Shown here: positions 7,407-15,269 of the stretch, one piece after another
Numbering within the stretch: the first letter of the stretch is position 1
Layout: each line of letters begins with the position of its first letter
Source of the DNA: an uncultured Anaerostipes sp.
Lineage (GTDB): Bacteria; Bacillota; Clostridia; Lachnospirales; Lachnospiraceae
Reading direction: 5' to 3'
Assembly: GCA_900756035.1 (NCBI GenBank)
Contig: CAAEIR010000319.1
Location: 1 to 43,256 of the forward strand
Length of the DNA: 43,256 bases
Notes under the pieces: generated by a model
The model's input: the letters and a program-made list of their open reading frames with translations, nothing else
What the model was told of the DNA's origin: nothing
Database searches by the model: none
Position numbers and translations under genes: made by a program

Positions 7407-7437
7407 CGCAAAAAGTGATGCTACTTTTCGTAGCATC
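7407..7437 (-). terminator. Terminator-like hairpin in the leader of the ABC operon
   Basis: On the - strand GATGCTAC (7437-7430) pairs perfectly with GTAGCATC (7424-7417) around GAAAA, and is followed by ACTTTTTGCG. This is an intrinsic-terminator shape about 90 bases upstream of the ABC ATPase start codon, in the direction of that gene. It could end a small RNA made from the palindrome just upstream, or act as an attenuator. Confidence 0.6.
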
Positions 7438-7444
7438 CCTTGTA

Positions 7445-7757
7445 TATTCCGACCGCTTAGATCACACTGCACGGACATTTAGAGCAAGTTTTCCGCTGTT
7501 TCAGTGCACACCTTCCGGTTAGGAGAGCAAACAACTTTTATGCCGTGAAAGGCTCTTTTTTTGAGTAAGATGTGATAGGCTTAATTGCCAAGGCAAGCGT
7601 CTTATTGTAGTAGCTTGCCCCTTGCCGTGAAATCACATCTGATAGAGGCTCAAATCAAGAGTACCATGGAATAAATGTTGTTTGCTCTCCGAACTGCTCA
7701 ACACGGCGGAAAGGTTGCTTTAAATGTCCGTGCAGAGTGCTCTAAGTCATCGGTATT
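7445..7757. repeat. Long imperfect palindrome of about 310 bp, centre near 7605
   Basis: Matching arms, from outside inward, include TGCACGGACATTTA (7468-7481) with TAAATGTCCGTGCA (7721-7734), GGAGAGCAAACAAC (7522-7535) with GTTGTTTGCTCTCC (7677-7690), AGATGTGAT (7568-7576) with ATCACATCT (7632-7640), and GGCAAGC (7592-7598) with GCTTGCC (7613-7619). The similarity continues more weakly outward to CCGA...CTTAGA on the left and its counterpart near 7741-7753. The element has no reading frame of note. It may be a MITE-like non-autonomous insertion, a highly structured leader RNA, or both. Clear target-site duplications were not found by eye. Confidence 0.75.
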
Positions 7758-8154
7758 TACATCCATGAAGAACGCTTAAATTCTGACTTCTATTATATAC
7801 TCACATCATGTATCTTTCCTACTACTAATCACCATACATTCATCAATGACTACATTTCACTGTCCAATACAAGCCTGTACTTCGTATGGTGTCTATTTTT
7901 TGAAAGTATGCTACAACCTTCATGATTTTTAATAATATTTTAATATGATTCATTGTATTTCTATATCACTATTGCCATACCAGCATAAACATATATTTGT
8001 TTGTCGTTTTTACCGTTTTTTTATATTTCAGGTTCTTTTTCTATTCTTGTTCATAGTCTCGCTCAATTTGCAACACACCTCATCTAGTCCAAATTATATA
8101 TCATTATCACAATCATTTAGCGCTCTGCATTACACTACAGCACGCCAATTTTAA
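7758..8154. other. Intergenic stretch between the ABC operon and the biosynthetic operon
   Basis: The 397 bases are A/T-rich with no convincing gene. On the - strand a TATAAT box (7797-7792) could be the -10 element of the ABC operon, but no good -35 element lies at the right distance. If it were used, the ABC leader would be about 465 nt and include the whole palindrome. No clear terminator for the biosynthetic operon was found here. Confidence 0.4.
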
Positions 8155-8271
8155 TTATATAGCTAGCTGAAGATTACCGCAACCTGACTTACACCGACAA
8201 GTAAGAACCGTCTTCATCGGACACTCCACGCAAAGGGCTCCAAGACACAAATAGCCTCTGTAAAAGTCCAT
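8155..8271 (-). CDS. Possible Cys-rich 38-aa peptide at the end of the biosynthetic operon
   Basis: The frame starts with ATG at 8271, only 8 bases after the TAA of the amidohydrolase gene, and that stop is part of the AAGGGAG ribosome-binding-like sequence. The peptide begins MDFYRGYLCLGALCVECP and continues MKTVLTCRCKSGCGNLQLAI. Its six Cys are at 9, 14, 17, 25, 27 and 32, and it is basic in the second half. No leader-core cleavage motif or RiPP-modifying gene is present nearby. The DNA also folds (CTTAC/GTAAG inside GAAGA/TCTTC on the - strand), so it could be a structured or repeated non-coding element whose translation is accidental. Treat it as a candidate only. Confidence 0.35.
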   Translation of the reverse strand: MDFYRGYLCLGALCVECPMKTVLTCRCKSGCGNLQLAI

Positions 8272-8279
8272 ATTCTCCC

Positions 8280-9068
8280 TTATACGGAAAGGTTCTTATA
8301 TAGTTCCTCTTGTCTATCCTGTTTGACAGGGAAACTATTTCTATAGTCTGAAACATCATTGTCTATTTCGTAGATGTAGATATTGTCTTTTTCCAACTGA
8401 ATCGTATCCTTTGGCAGACACACGTTCCCATCAGGAGCGATGATTTGAGTATCACCACTATACTCTAAATCACCAATTATACCAACGCAGTTTATTCCAG
8501 CTAGATACACTTGGTTCTCTATTGCTCTGGCCTTCAAAAGGCAATTCCAATGTTCTTTTCTCCTTTTAGGCCAGTTAGCAGGCACAATTATTAGCGAAGC
8601 TTTTTTTGACAATATCTGAAATACTTCTGGGAATCGCAAATCATAACAAATCTGCAATCCAACGACAAAATTATCAACATTGCAAATGCTTAATTTATTA
8701 CCTTTTGTAAAATACTTATCTTCACCTGAATAGCTAAACGGATGCATCTTTATATAGTCTGCAGTTATTGCTCCTTGATTGACCAGGGTGTAATGATTTT
8801 CACATTTATCCCCAGAATTCTTAACCCATCCACATCCAATTGTGATTTGATATTCCTGTGTCCATTCCTGAACTAATCGGATAGATTCCATGTTATCTTC
8901 TTTTGTACAATTTGTATTCATAGAGAATCCAGTGAAACTCATTTCAGGGAATAATACCAGCTGAATTCCTCTGTCCTTTAATAGTTCTAAATCTCTCTTT
9001 GCATTTCTCAAATTTTTCTCTTTATTTTCCCACACAATATGGGACTCAACTAACGCTATTCTCATCAT
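8280..9068 (-). CDS. Nitrilase-superfamily carbon-nitrogen hydrolase
   Basis: This soluble enzyme has the full nitrilase-family triad: Glu in FPEMSFTG, Lys in YIKMHPF and the nucleophile Cys in QICYDLRFPE. Members cut non-peptide amide bonds (omega-amidase, carbamoylase, NAD synthetase-like amidase). The frame is open to an ATG at 9086, but GGAG lies 6 bases before the ATG at 9068 (next ATG at 9065, giving MRIALVE, the usual family start), so 9068 or 9065 is preferred. It overlaps the end of the phosphopantetheinyl transferase gene. In this operon it may trim an amide or carbamoyl group from the product or a precursor, or protect the producer; the substrate cannot be read from the sequence. 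Confidence 0.85.
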   Translation of the reverse strand: MMRIALVESHIVWENKEKNLRNAKRDLELLKDRGIQLVLFPEMSFTGFSMNTNCTKEDNMESIRLVQEWTQEYQITIGCGWVKNSGDKCENHYTLVNQGAITADYIKMHPFSYSGEDKYFTKGNKLSICNVDNFVVGLQICYDLRFPEVFQILSKKASLIIVPANWPKRRKEHWNCLLKARAIENQVYLAGINCVGIIGDLEYSGDTQIIAPDGNVCLPKDTIQLEKDNIYIYEIDNDVSDYRNSFPVKQDRQEELYKNLSV

Positions 9069-9741
9069 CCATCGCTCCATTGACATACATGTGATATAGT
9101 TCTCTAAATTCTATTTCTTTTTGCTCTTCAATTTCCTGTTCACAGCATAAAGACATATAGTAATCCTTATCGAATAACCATGATTTGATTACAGGTTGAA
9201 CCTCTGTAATATAATGTACCTTACCACTATTAGGATCAACACAAAATGAATTAAAATTCGTTTTCAACCCTGTACCGAGATATTTAACAAAACTTTCCTT
9301 CATAGACCATATATGAATAAATCTTTTCTTCTGTTCTACTAAGTCTTCACAATTCACATATAAATTTTCTGATACAGAAAAGCAGTCTATTACATCTTCA
9401 CACTTATCTCTTCGAATTTCTTCCACATCAATTCCTACATTACAGTTGCCTGCAGCAATAACTACCCACTTACCTGAGTGAGAAATATTAAAATGAAAAT
9501 CTTTAGGTAAACAACATAAAGGCTTTCCATATTGATTATAGGTCAATACAATCTCTTTTCCATTACCAAACCTCTTTTGAACACAATACTTCAATAGTAG
9601 CTCTGCACATATACTTCGCTTCTTATCATCAGCATGATAGTATTTTTCTATTTTTTCTCTACGCTTTTTTGAAATAAAAGGCATAAGTAGAGTGCAGTCT
9701 TCTTCCTTCATTTTAGTAATATCTGTGTAATATATCAACAT
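9046..9741 (-). CDS. Sfp-type 4'-phosphopantetheinyl transferase
   Basis: This 231-aa enzyme moves phosphopantetheine from CoA to the serine of carrier proteins, converting the apo carriers of this cluster to the active form. It shows the Sfp motifs in order: YGKPLC with FHFNISHSGKW, then VGIDVEEI with the Mg-binding Asp/Glu, then WSMKESFVKYLGTGL. AGAGG lies 7 bases before the ATG. The gene begins 10 bases after the acyltransferase stop and overlaps the start of the amidohydrolase. The local clients are at least six integrated carrier domains and two free ACPs. Confidence 0.92.
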   Translation of the reverse strand: MLIYYTDITKMKEEDCTLLMPFISKKRREKIEKYYHADDKKRSICAELLLKYCVQKRFGNGKEIVLTYNQYGKPLCCLPKDFHFNISHSGKWVVIAAGNCNVGIDVEEIRRDKCEDVIDCFSVSENLYVNCEDLVEQKKRFIHIWSMKESFVKYLGTGLKTNFNSFCVDPNSGKVHYITEVQPVIKSWLFDKDYYMSLCCEQEIEEQKEIEFRELYHMYVNGAMDDENSVS

Positions 9742-9751
9742 CTCTGGTCCT

Positions 9752-10681
9752 CTATGCTTCTCTCTTCACCTCTTTTTTGTCATATCCTAGAATCTTTCCA
9801 TCTTTGTAATCTTCCTGCAAAAGATTCATATTTATCGTATTAGGACCTATGTCCATGAATTCATACTCATTAGTATCCATTAATTTCTTAATTACTTGAT
9901 TCCATAAAATTGGTCTCGACATCTGACTAATCAGACTTGACCGAACTGTGTTAGCATCCTGTACATATTCTCCCGTAACAGTTGATAATATTGAGACACT
10001 TGGCTTTTGAATTAAGACACTATTAACAAGTACTTCCATCTCATCATGATACTGCATCATCAACTCACTATGATATGGAGCGCTGACCTTCATTGGAATC
10101 ATTCTATATGGAATATATTGTCCTCCAAGATCAAAAATCATATTATCAAAATTTTTCTCTAATCCATTGGCTCCTGCAACCATAAACTGATTCAGAGAAT
10201 TGTATCCACTAATGGCTACATAGCCATTCTTTCTGAATTCCTGCAATTTTTCCTCTAAAAGCTCTTGACTTAAATCAGTAACAATACCTGAAAAACCAAT
10301 CTTCTCAGAATATGCTCGTTCCATGATACTACTCCTCTCTTTGATGAACAAAACAGCCTGTTCAAAAGGAATCGCATTAGCACAGGTCAATGCTGATAGC
10401 TCCCCAAGACTATGTCCAATCAAAACATCGGGCTCTATATCACCACATTTTAAAGCATACTGATATAAAGCATAGCTTGATGTCAGAACAGCTGGCTGAG
10501 CATTTCGAGTTTTAGTTAAAGTTTTCAGGTCTCCTGTATCAATAAGGTTCCATAAATCAAATTCTAATATTTCACTTGCTCTTCTGTATATTTCTCTAGT
10601 CTCAATATCTTTTTCATAGATATTTTTACACATATGAATATATTGAGAACCTTGACCTGGAAATAAAATTGCTTGCTTCAT
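9752..10681 (-). CDS. Free (trans-acting) acyltransferase for the PKS
   Basis: This 309-aa stand-alone malonyl-CoA/ACP transacylase-type enzyme has FPGQGSQY at the N-terminus and the catalytic Ser in GHSLGE near residue 90. Near residue 200 it has SAPYHSELM where malonyl-specific cis ATs read HAFH. It starts with an ATG that overlaps the stop of the free ACP gene (TAATG), so the two are translationally coupled, like a detached AT-ACP pair. Two KS units in the cluster have lost their own AT (the KS of the 1308-aa protein and the second KS of the megasynthase), and this enzyme is the only free AT in the window that could serve them. Candidate donors are malonyl-CoA and a hydroxymalonyl-type ACP. 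Confidence 0.88.
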   Translation of the reverse strand: MKQAILFPGQGSQYIHMCKNIYEKDIETREIYRRASEILEFDLWNLIDTGDLKTLTKTRNAQPAVLTSSYALYQYALKCGDIEPDVLIGHSLGELSALTCANAIPFEQAVLFIKERSSIMERAYSEKIGFSGIVTDLSQELLEEKLQEFRKNGYVAISGYNSLNQFMVAGANGLEKNFDNMIFDLGGQYIPYRMIPMKVSAPYHSELMMQYHDEMEVLVNSVLIQKPSVSILSTVTGEYVQDANTVRSSLISQMSRPILWNQVIKKLMDTNEYEFMDIGPNTINMNLLQEDYKDGKILGYDKKEVKREA

Positions 10682-10953
10682 TAGACCATCTTCTCCATAG
10701 TAAGATTTTCAAGATACTCTGCCAACTCGCTGATACACTTACATTCGAAAATAGCTGCTGGATTGATTTCAATATTTAAAGTTTTTCTCATCTTATTGAT
10801 TACTTTTAATGCTTGAATAGATGTCACTCCAAGCTTGAAGAAGCTACTGTTCTCATCTATTTCATCTCCATCTATTTCCATGATTTCTGCTAATGTATTC
10901 TTTAAATATTCTGTTAACTGTTCCTTATTCATAACTGTTCCCGTATAATCCAA
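10681..10953 (-). CDS. Free acyl carrier protein, coupled to the free acyltransferase
   Basis: This is a carrier protein of about 83-90 aa with the phosphopantetheine-attachment Ser in KLGVTSIQALKV and typical helices ending in AIFECKCISELAEYL. Two starts are possible: TTG at 10953, preceded by AGGA, or ATG at 10932 (MNKEQLTEYLK), which fits the usual ACP length. Its stop overlaps the acyltransferase start. The 1308-aa acyl-ligase-ACP-KS protein ends with a post-AT linker and no second ACP, so this ACP is the best candidate to hold the chain made by that KS while the free aminotransferase acts on it. About 85-105 bases separate it from etfA, the widest gap in the operon. Confidence 0.85.
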   Translation of the reverse strand: MDYTGTVMNKEQLTEYLKNTLAEIMEIDGDEIDENSSFFKLGVTSIQALKVINKMRKTLNIEINPAAIFECKCISELAEYLENLTMEKMV

Positions 10954-11037
10954 TTATCATCCTAATGATAAATGACTATATTTTTCCTTTCTTTAAATTT
11001 GTTTATATTTACGGGGCTTATTATTTCTCCTTATTAA

Positions 11038-12009
11038 TTAATCTACTTTTATTAATTCTCTTACTATATCTTCAACATTTGCAACAACACCATAATCGGC
11101 AAAATTAAATATAGGTGCCTTAGAATCATTGTTGATGGCTATGATAGTCTTGGAATTTCTGATACCTACCAGATGTTGGCTGGCACCTGATACCCCAAAT
11201 CCAACATAAATCTGAGGAGACACACTTTTACCTGACTGTCCCACCTGTCTGTCTCTTTCTAAAATGCCATCTTCCACAACAGGTCTTGTTCCTGTAACGC
11301 AGGCATTATATTTTCTGGCAAGTTCATAAATTTCATCCACATATTGAATTGCTCCTCGTCCAATGCAAAAATGAATGTTGTACTGACTAAGATTAATCTC
11401 ATTCAAAGTATTTTTCAATTCCTTTGTTTTAAGACAGAGCACATCCTCTTCATATTGTTCATCAAACGTTTCTATTTTAGAGAATACAATTTCTCTTTTA
11501 GGAGATATTTGTTCCGCAACAAATACTCCCTCCTTTACTGTTCCCATGTGAATATCGCAATTAATGCACTTAATCTGTGCAATGACAGAATCACATATTG
11601 CCGCTCTAATAAAAGCAAATCCTTCATTTTGACTATAAGTAATATCAATACAGTCTGCTGTCAGTCCTGCCTCAAATCTCGCAGAAATAATAGCTGCAAC
11701 ATTTTTACCAAAATCTGTCGCCTGAAATAGAATTACTTTAGGTTGCTCATCTTTGATGACTTTTGTAAGAACATCCACATATTCCCACAAAGTATTCTTG
11801 TTGGTATCTGCAATTATCAGCTTATCTGCTCCATATTTTGCAACAGTATCCTGCATGCAATCAGCATTTTGGCCTGCGCATAAAACACCAACGTAATATC
11901 CACTTTTGTCTGCAAGACTTCTGGCTTTTGTGATGATCTGAAGCATATATTCACTAATCGCATTCTGTGGGTCACAAACAACTAATATATCAGTGTTTTT
12001 TCTTTTCAT
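11038..12009 (-). CDS. etfA: Electron transfer flavoprotein alpha subunit
   Basis: This 323-aa subunit accepts electrons from the acyl-CoA-dehydrogenase-like enzyme encoded two genes upstream. The C-terminal FAD-binding region is clear: GTRPVVEDGILERDRQVGQ, SGKSVSPQIYVGFGVSGA, then IAINNDSKAPIFNFADYGVVA. The N-terminal nucleotide-fold half is also present, so the gene is complete. It follows etfB by 14 bases, with AGGAG upstream of the ATG. In most producers of ACP-bound hydroxy- or methoxymalonyl the ETF is a housekeeping one; a private copy in the operon suggests that re-oxidation of the flavin enzyme is adapted to an anaerobic host. Confidence 0.92.
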   Translation of the reverse strand: MKRKNTDILVVCDPQNAISEYMLQIITKARSLADKSGYYVGVLCAGQNADCMQDTVAKYGADKLIIADTNKNTLWEYVDVLTKVIKDEQPKVILFQATDFGKNVAAIISARFEAGLTADCIDITYSQNEGFAFIRAAICDSVIAQIKCINCDIHMGTVKEGVFVAEQISPKREIVFSKIETFDEQYEEDVLCLKTKELKNTLNEINLSQYNIHFCIGRGAIQYVDEIYELARKYNACVTGTRPVVEDGILERDRQVGQSGKSVSPQIYVGFGVSGASQHLVGIRNSKTIIAINNDSKAPIFNFADYGVVANVEDIVRELIKVD

Positions 12010-12023
12010 ATACTTGTTCGCTC

Positions 12024-12800
12024 CTATAACGCTTTTCCAAGTAAGCTGCTGATGCTTATAGCAATCTCACAGCCAGTACCCTCAAGCAATGTTTTTTCTT
12101 TTTTTTCAATTCTGTTTTTAATCTCCATTACCTGTGTCTTAGAACCCGCAAGTCCACATCTTTCTACATCAGCCTGTATAGCTTCTTTATCAAGAGTTAT
12201 GATTTCTTTATTCTTAGCTTTTTTCATTGCAAGTAAGCTAATGGAAGGAATTCCAACCTTAAAGTCTGTAAACTTCATAAGTGCAGGAAGTTCAACTTCC
12301 AGTAACTTTTCCGTTGTGGAATCTTTATCCTTGAATACGAACTTGTTCCCATCAACAGTTTCAATATCATGTCCCTTTACTATATGTCTGATTCCCAGTC
12401 TTTCAGCGAGAGCCTGCGGAACTTGTCCAGTCTCACCATCAATAGTATTGATACCACAAACGATTAACTTTACATTTTCAATCTTCTTCATTGTCTTTGC
12501 AAGAATATAGGAAGTTGCAACAGTATCAGAACCAGCAAATGCTCTGTCACTAACCAGAATTGCTTCATCAGCACCTATTGCTAACGCTCTTCTCAACACA
12601 CTCTCTGCTTTCTTATCTCCCATACATAAACATGTGAGAATAAAATCATCTTGTGTTTTTCTTTTATCTGCCAGAACTTCCAATGCTCTTAAATCAAATG
12701 GATTCATCTGAAAGGCATCCTGATCAGTTGTCTTTTCCTGAGTGACCAATTCTGATTTAACAGGCTTAATACATAAAACAATTCTGAACTTTTCTTCCAT
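12024..12800 (-). CDS. etfB: Electron transfer flavoprotein beta subunit
   Basis: This 258-aa AMP/FAD-binding partner of EtfA starts RIVLCIKPVKSELV and carries the family features MNPFDLRALE, AIGADEAILVSD, CGINTIDGETGQVPQALAERL and the recognition loop SISLLAMKKAKNKEI. It is complete and lies between the acyl-CoA-dehydrogenase homologue and etfA, the order also seen in clostridial bcd-etfB-etfA sets. Here, however, crotonase and thiolase genes are absent and the neighbours are an FkbH-like protein and an ACP. I therefore infer a role in extender-unit synthesis rather than butyrate formation. Confidence 0.92.
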   Translation of the reverse strand: MEEKFRIVLCIKPVKSELVTQEKTTDQDAFQMNPFDLRALEVLADKRKTQDDFILTCLCMGDKKAESVLRRALAIGADEAILVSDRAFAGSDTVATSYILAKTMKKIENVKLIVCGINTIDGETGQVPQALAERLGIRHIVKGHDIETVDGNKFVFKDKDSTTEKLLEVELPALMKFTDFKVGIPSISLLAMKKAKNKEIITLDKEAIQADVERCGLAGSKTQVMEIKNRIEKKEKTLLEGTGCEIAISISSLLGKAL

Positions 12801-12828
12801 AAGACTACAAAATCCTTTCCATTAATTA

Positions 12829-13962
12829 CTATTTTGTCATTTTAATCATTTCAAAAATTGTATTTTTCTGAATTTCATTGGTTCCGGAATAAATACTACA
12901 TGCCAATGCATCTCTTAATTCTCTTTCAATTCCGTATTCCTTGGTGTAACCATAGGCTCCAAAAATCTGCATTGCATCACGGCAACACTTAATGTAATTC
13001 TCACTAACGAAGGTCTTAAAAATAGAGACTTCAGTATAAGCACTTCTCTTCTGGTCCTTTAACCATGCAATCTTATACAACATTAATTTTGCCATTTCAA
13101 TTGCAATCTTCATTTCTGATATCTTATGAGAAATAGCCTGATAATCACCAATTGGCTTGCCGAACTGTTTCCTTGTATTGACCTGTTCAAGACATTCCTC
13201 CATGATTCTTTGCATAGCACCTACGTGAGGTGCGAACTCGAAGCATCTCTCCCACTCAACAGCCTGGGTTAAAATATAACTTCCAAAATCTAATTTTCCT
13301 AAAATATTCTCTTTTTGAACTCTTACATTATCCAGAATCAATTCACATGTAGGGCACGCATTTAATCCCATTTTTTCAATATCCGGACCTGTCTTAACTC
13401 CATCAAAGCTTTTCTCTACTACAAACGCTGTAATCTTTTTAGCGTCTTCATTAGTAACAGCAAATACTACAAATATATCTGCAATAGGACCATTAGAGAT
13501 GAACATCTTGCTTCCATTAAGGATATAATCATCACCATCCTTCTTAGCTGTGGTCACCATTGAGAATGCATCAGATCCAGCGTTTGGTTCTGTTATTGCA
13601 ATAGCTCCAATCTTTTCGCCTGTAATCATCTGTGGTATATATTTATCCTTTAATGTCTTTGAACCATATAAGTAAATAATATTCTGTGATACCCATATAT
13701 GATTGTTGATGACAAAGATAAGTCCATTGTTCTTACAAGCATACCCGAGACTCTCATAGACAAAAGCAGCTGTTTGATAGTTTTCGCCTAATCCACCATA
13801 CTCTTCGCCGATATTCAAGCTCAGAATCCCAAATTCTGAGACCTTCTTCCACATGTTCTCATTATATTTTTCAAGATACTCCTCATCATTGAGATTTTCC
13901 CTTGCAAAATTAATAATTTCATTTCTATAATCTTTCTGCTCTTGCGAATATGTAAAATCCAT
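12829..13962 (-). CDS. Acyl-CoA-dehydrogenase homologue (FkbI-like) for extender synthesis
   Basis: This 377-aa flavoenzyme has the usual acyl-CoA dehydrogenase order: N-terminal helices, the FAD-binding loop ITEPNAGSDAFSM, the beta-domain with KMFISNG, and the C-terminal helices with QIFGAYGYTKEYGIER. The segment that normally reads YEGT and supplies the catalytic Glu in many dehydrogenases reads YSGTNEIQ. In the FkbH/I/J/K pathway the homologue is thought to oxidise an aldehyde (as its hydrate) on an ACP to the acid, not to make a C=C bond, so a missing base at that place would be compatible. It starts 2 bases after the FkbH-like gene and is followed by etfB and etfA. Confidence 0.85.
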   Translation of the reverse strand: MDFTYSQEQKDYRNEIINFARENLNDEEYLEKYNENMWKKVSEFGILSLNIGEEYGGLGENYQTAAFVYESLGYACKNNGLIFVINNHIWVSQNIIYLYGSKTLKDKYIPQMITGEKIGAIAITEPNAGSDAFSMVTTAKKDGDDYILNGSKMFISNGPIADIFVVFAVTNEDAKKITAFVVEKSFDGVKTGPDIEKMGLNACPTCELILDNVRVQKENILGKLDFGSYILTQAVEWERCFEFAPHVGAMQRIMEECLEQVNTRKQFGKPIGDYQAISHKISEMKIAIEMAKLMLYKIAWLKDQKRSAYTEVSIFKTFVSENYIKCCRDAMQIFGAYGYTKEYGIERELRDALACSIYSGTNEIQKNTIFEMIKMTK

Positions 13963-13964
13963 TT

Positions 13965-15005
13965 CTATTTCTCACTTTCTAATGTAACAATAATTTCTAT
14001 ATAATCAGGAATCTTTCTTTCATAATCCATGTTTGCCTCAAAAAATGTAATGTCATTTTCCTTATATTCTATAAATCCATTAAACTTATATGTAATGTAC
14101 ATAATTCTATTTTTAGCAGTTGGAACGAATTGCGCCTTCAATTTCACATTTGCTTTTTTTGCCTCATTACATATATGATTTAACAGTATATTTCCCACTC
14201 CTCTGGACATTACTCTGCATGACATAAGCAGAAGTTTGACTTCCCACTCCTTCTCACTCTTCTCGATAAGTGCAAGTCCTATCGTACCATAGGTTCCATA
14301 TTTGTCATCAAGCTTTGTTACTAATACTTCATATTTATCATCTTCGATGCAATTCTTCAGTTCATCGTAAGAATAAATATATCCTGTTGAATTCAGCTGA
14401 TGGGTTCTTACTGTCAATTCTTCTACTCTTTGAAGATCATCTTCCTGTGCTCTTCGAATTTGGAATTTCATTTGAAGCGAGCTTAAAAACTCTTCTTTAG
14501 ATCCCTTGAATTCTTTTTCTATATCATTACGAACGATATCATTCTGATACATTTCTCGTCTGTATTTGGAATCTGAAGTGATAAAGTTAGGCATCATACA
14601 TTCCATATCCGGAATCTGATCCAGATTTTGAGCAGAAATACACAATACTTCCGGATTGCTAAACTTTACTTCATCAAGTTCAAATTCCTGGTCATCTACA
14701 AAGGCAATCGTATCTTGACCAATATTGATACTTTCCTGAATGATTCTTAGTGCTTCAGATTTTGAATTCCAACTAATCTGTGGATAGATAAAATACTTCC
14801 ATAGTCCTAGTTCCTCCAACTTCTTTTTTGCAACTTCAAAATCATTTTTACTACTGATAGACTGAAGAATTCCTCTCTCATCCAGTGTCTTAATGATATT
14901 CTCAGCATTGTCCTTTAAAACAACATTGTCACTTTCTACTAATGTTCCATCCCATAGTGTGTTGTCTAAATCCCAGACAACACACTTTATTTTTGTTAAT
15001 CCCAC
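13965..15005 (-). CDS. fkbH: FkbH-like HAD protein (glyceryl-ACP synthase type)
   Basis: Residues 1-150 form a HAD phosphatase fold with the nucleophile motif VVWDLDNTLWDG and FVDDQEFELDEV. Residues about 175-345 hold the FkbH C-terminal GNAT-like part (ELTVRTHQLNSTG, MSCRVMSRGVG). Enzymes of this family take 1,3-bisphosphoglycerate, remove the phosphate and attach the glyceryl group to a dedicated ACP, the first step to hydroxymalonyl- or methoxymalonyl-ACP. The likely carrier is the ACP encoded 16-22 bases upstream. The frame opens with ATG at 15011, but AGGAGG sits only one base before it; GTG at 15005 has ideal spacing and is chosen. No O-methyltransferase gene accompanies it in the window, so the product is more likely hydroxy- than methoxymalonyl-ACP. 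Confidence 0.9.
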   Translation of the reverse strand: MGLTKIKCVVWDLDNTLWDGTLVESDNVVLKDNAENIIKTLDERGILQSISSKNDFEVAKKKLEELGLWKYFIYPQISWNSKSEALRIIQESINIGQDTIAFVDDQEFELDEVKFSNPEVLCISAQNLDQIPDMECMMPNFITSDSKYRREMYQNDIVRNDIEKEFKGSKEEFLSSLQMKFQIRRAQEDDLQRVEELTVRTHQLNSTGYIYSYDELKNCIEDDKYEVLVTKLDDKYGTYGTIGLALIEKSEKEWEVKLLLMSCRVMSRGVGNILLNHICNEAKKANVKLKAQFVPTAKNRIMYITYKFNGFIEYKENDITFFEANMDYERKIPDYIEIIVTLESEK

Positions 15006-15027
15006 AACCATTCCTCCTAGGTGATAA

Positions 15028-15255
15028 CTAGTTCATCTTTGATTCAACGAGCGATAAGATAGAGTTGATATCCTTAAAATTATCTAAATCAAGATCTTCG
15101 TTTTCAACTGTTATATCAAACTCCTGCTCAACAAAATTTACTAACTGCATTGCAAATAATGAGTTTACTAATCCTAATTCAAAAATGTTATCATTATCTT
15201 TAACATCGCGCTCCTCAAAATATCTTCCTAAAAACTCTCTAATTTTCTCTTTCAT
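15028..15255 (-). CDS. Free acyl carrier protein (FkbJ-like)
   Basis: This is a 75-aa acidic carrier protein with the attachment Ser in ELGLVNSLFAMQLV and the predicted four-helix pattern. AAGGAG lies 9 bases before the ATG. It is placed between the 3-hydroxyacyl dehydrogenase and the FkbH-like gene, the set-up of cassettes that build an extender unit on a private ACP (FkbJ in the FK520 pathway, ZmaD in zwittermicin). It would receive the glyceryl group, carry it through two oxidations and hand the finished unit to the acyltransferase. It differs clearly in sequence from the other free ACP at 10681-10953. Confidence 0.88.
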   Translation of the reverse strand: MKEKIREFLGRYFEERDVKDNDNIFELGLVNSLFAMQLVNFVEQEFDITVENEDLDLDNFKDINSILSLVESKMN

Positions 15256-15269
15256 TTTTTTACTCTCCT

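Noticed and set aside
7296..7478. Short - strand frame running through the terminator hairpin into the ABC ATPase start
   Set aside because: It overlaps the supported ATPase start, contains the palindrome arm and has no family likeness.
7945..8154. Open frame of 69 codons on the + strand
   Set aside because: Low-complexity hydrophobic and Ser-rich translation, no ribosome binding site, and it lies in A/T-rich intergenic DNA.
8163..8260. Intrinsic terminator at the end of the biosynthetic operon
   Set aside because: The - strand can form nested short stems here but no U-tract follows, so terminator status is not supported.
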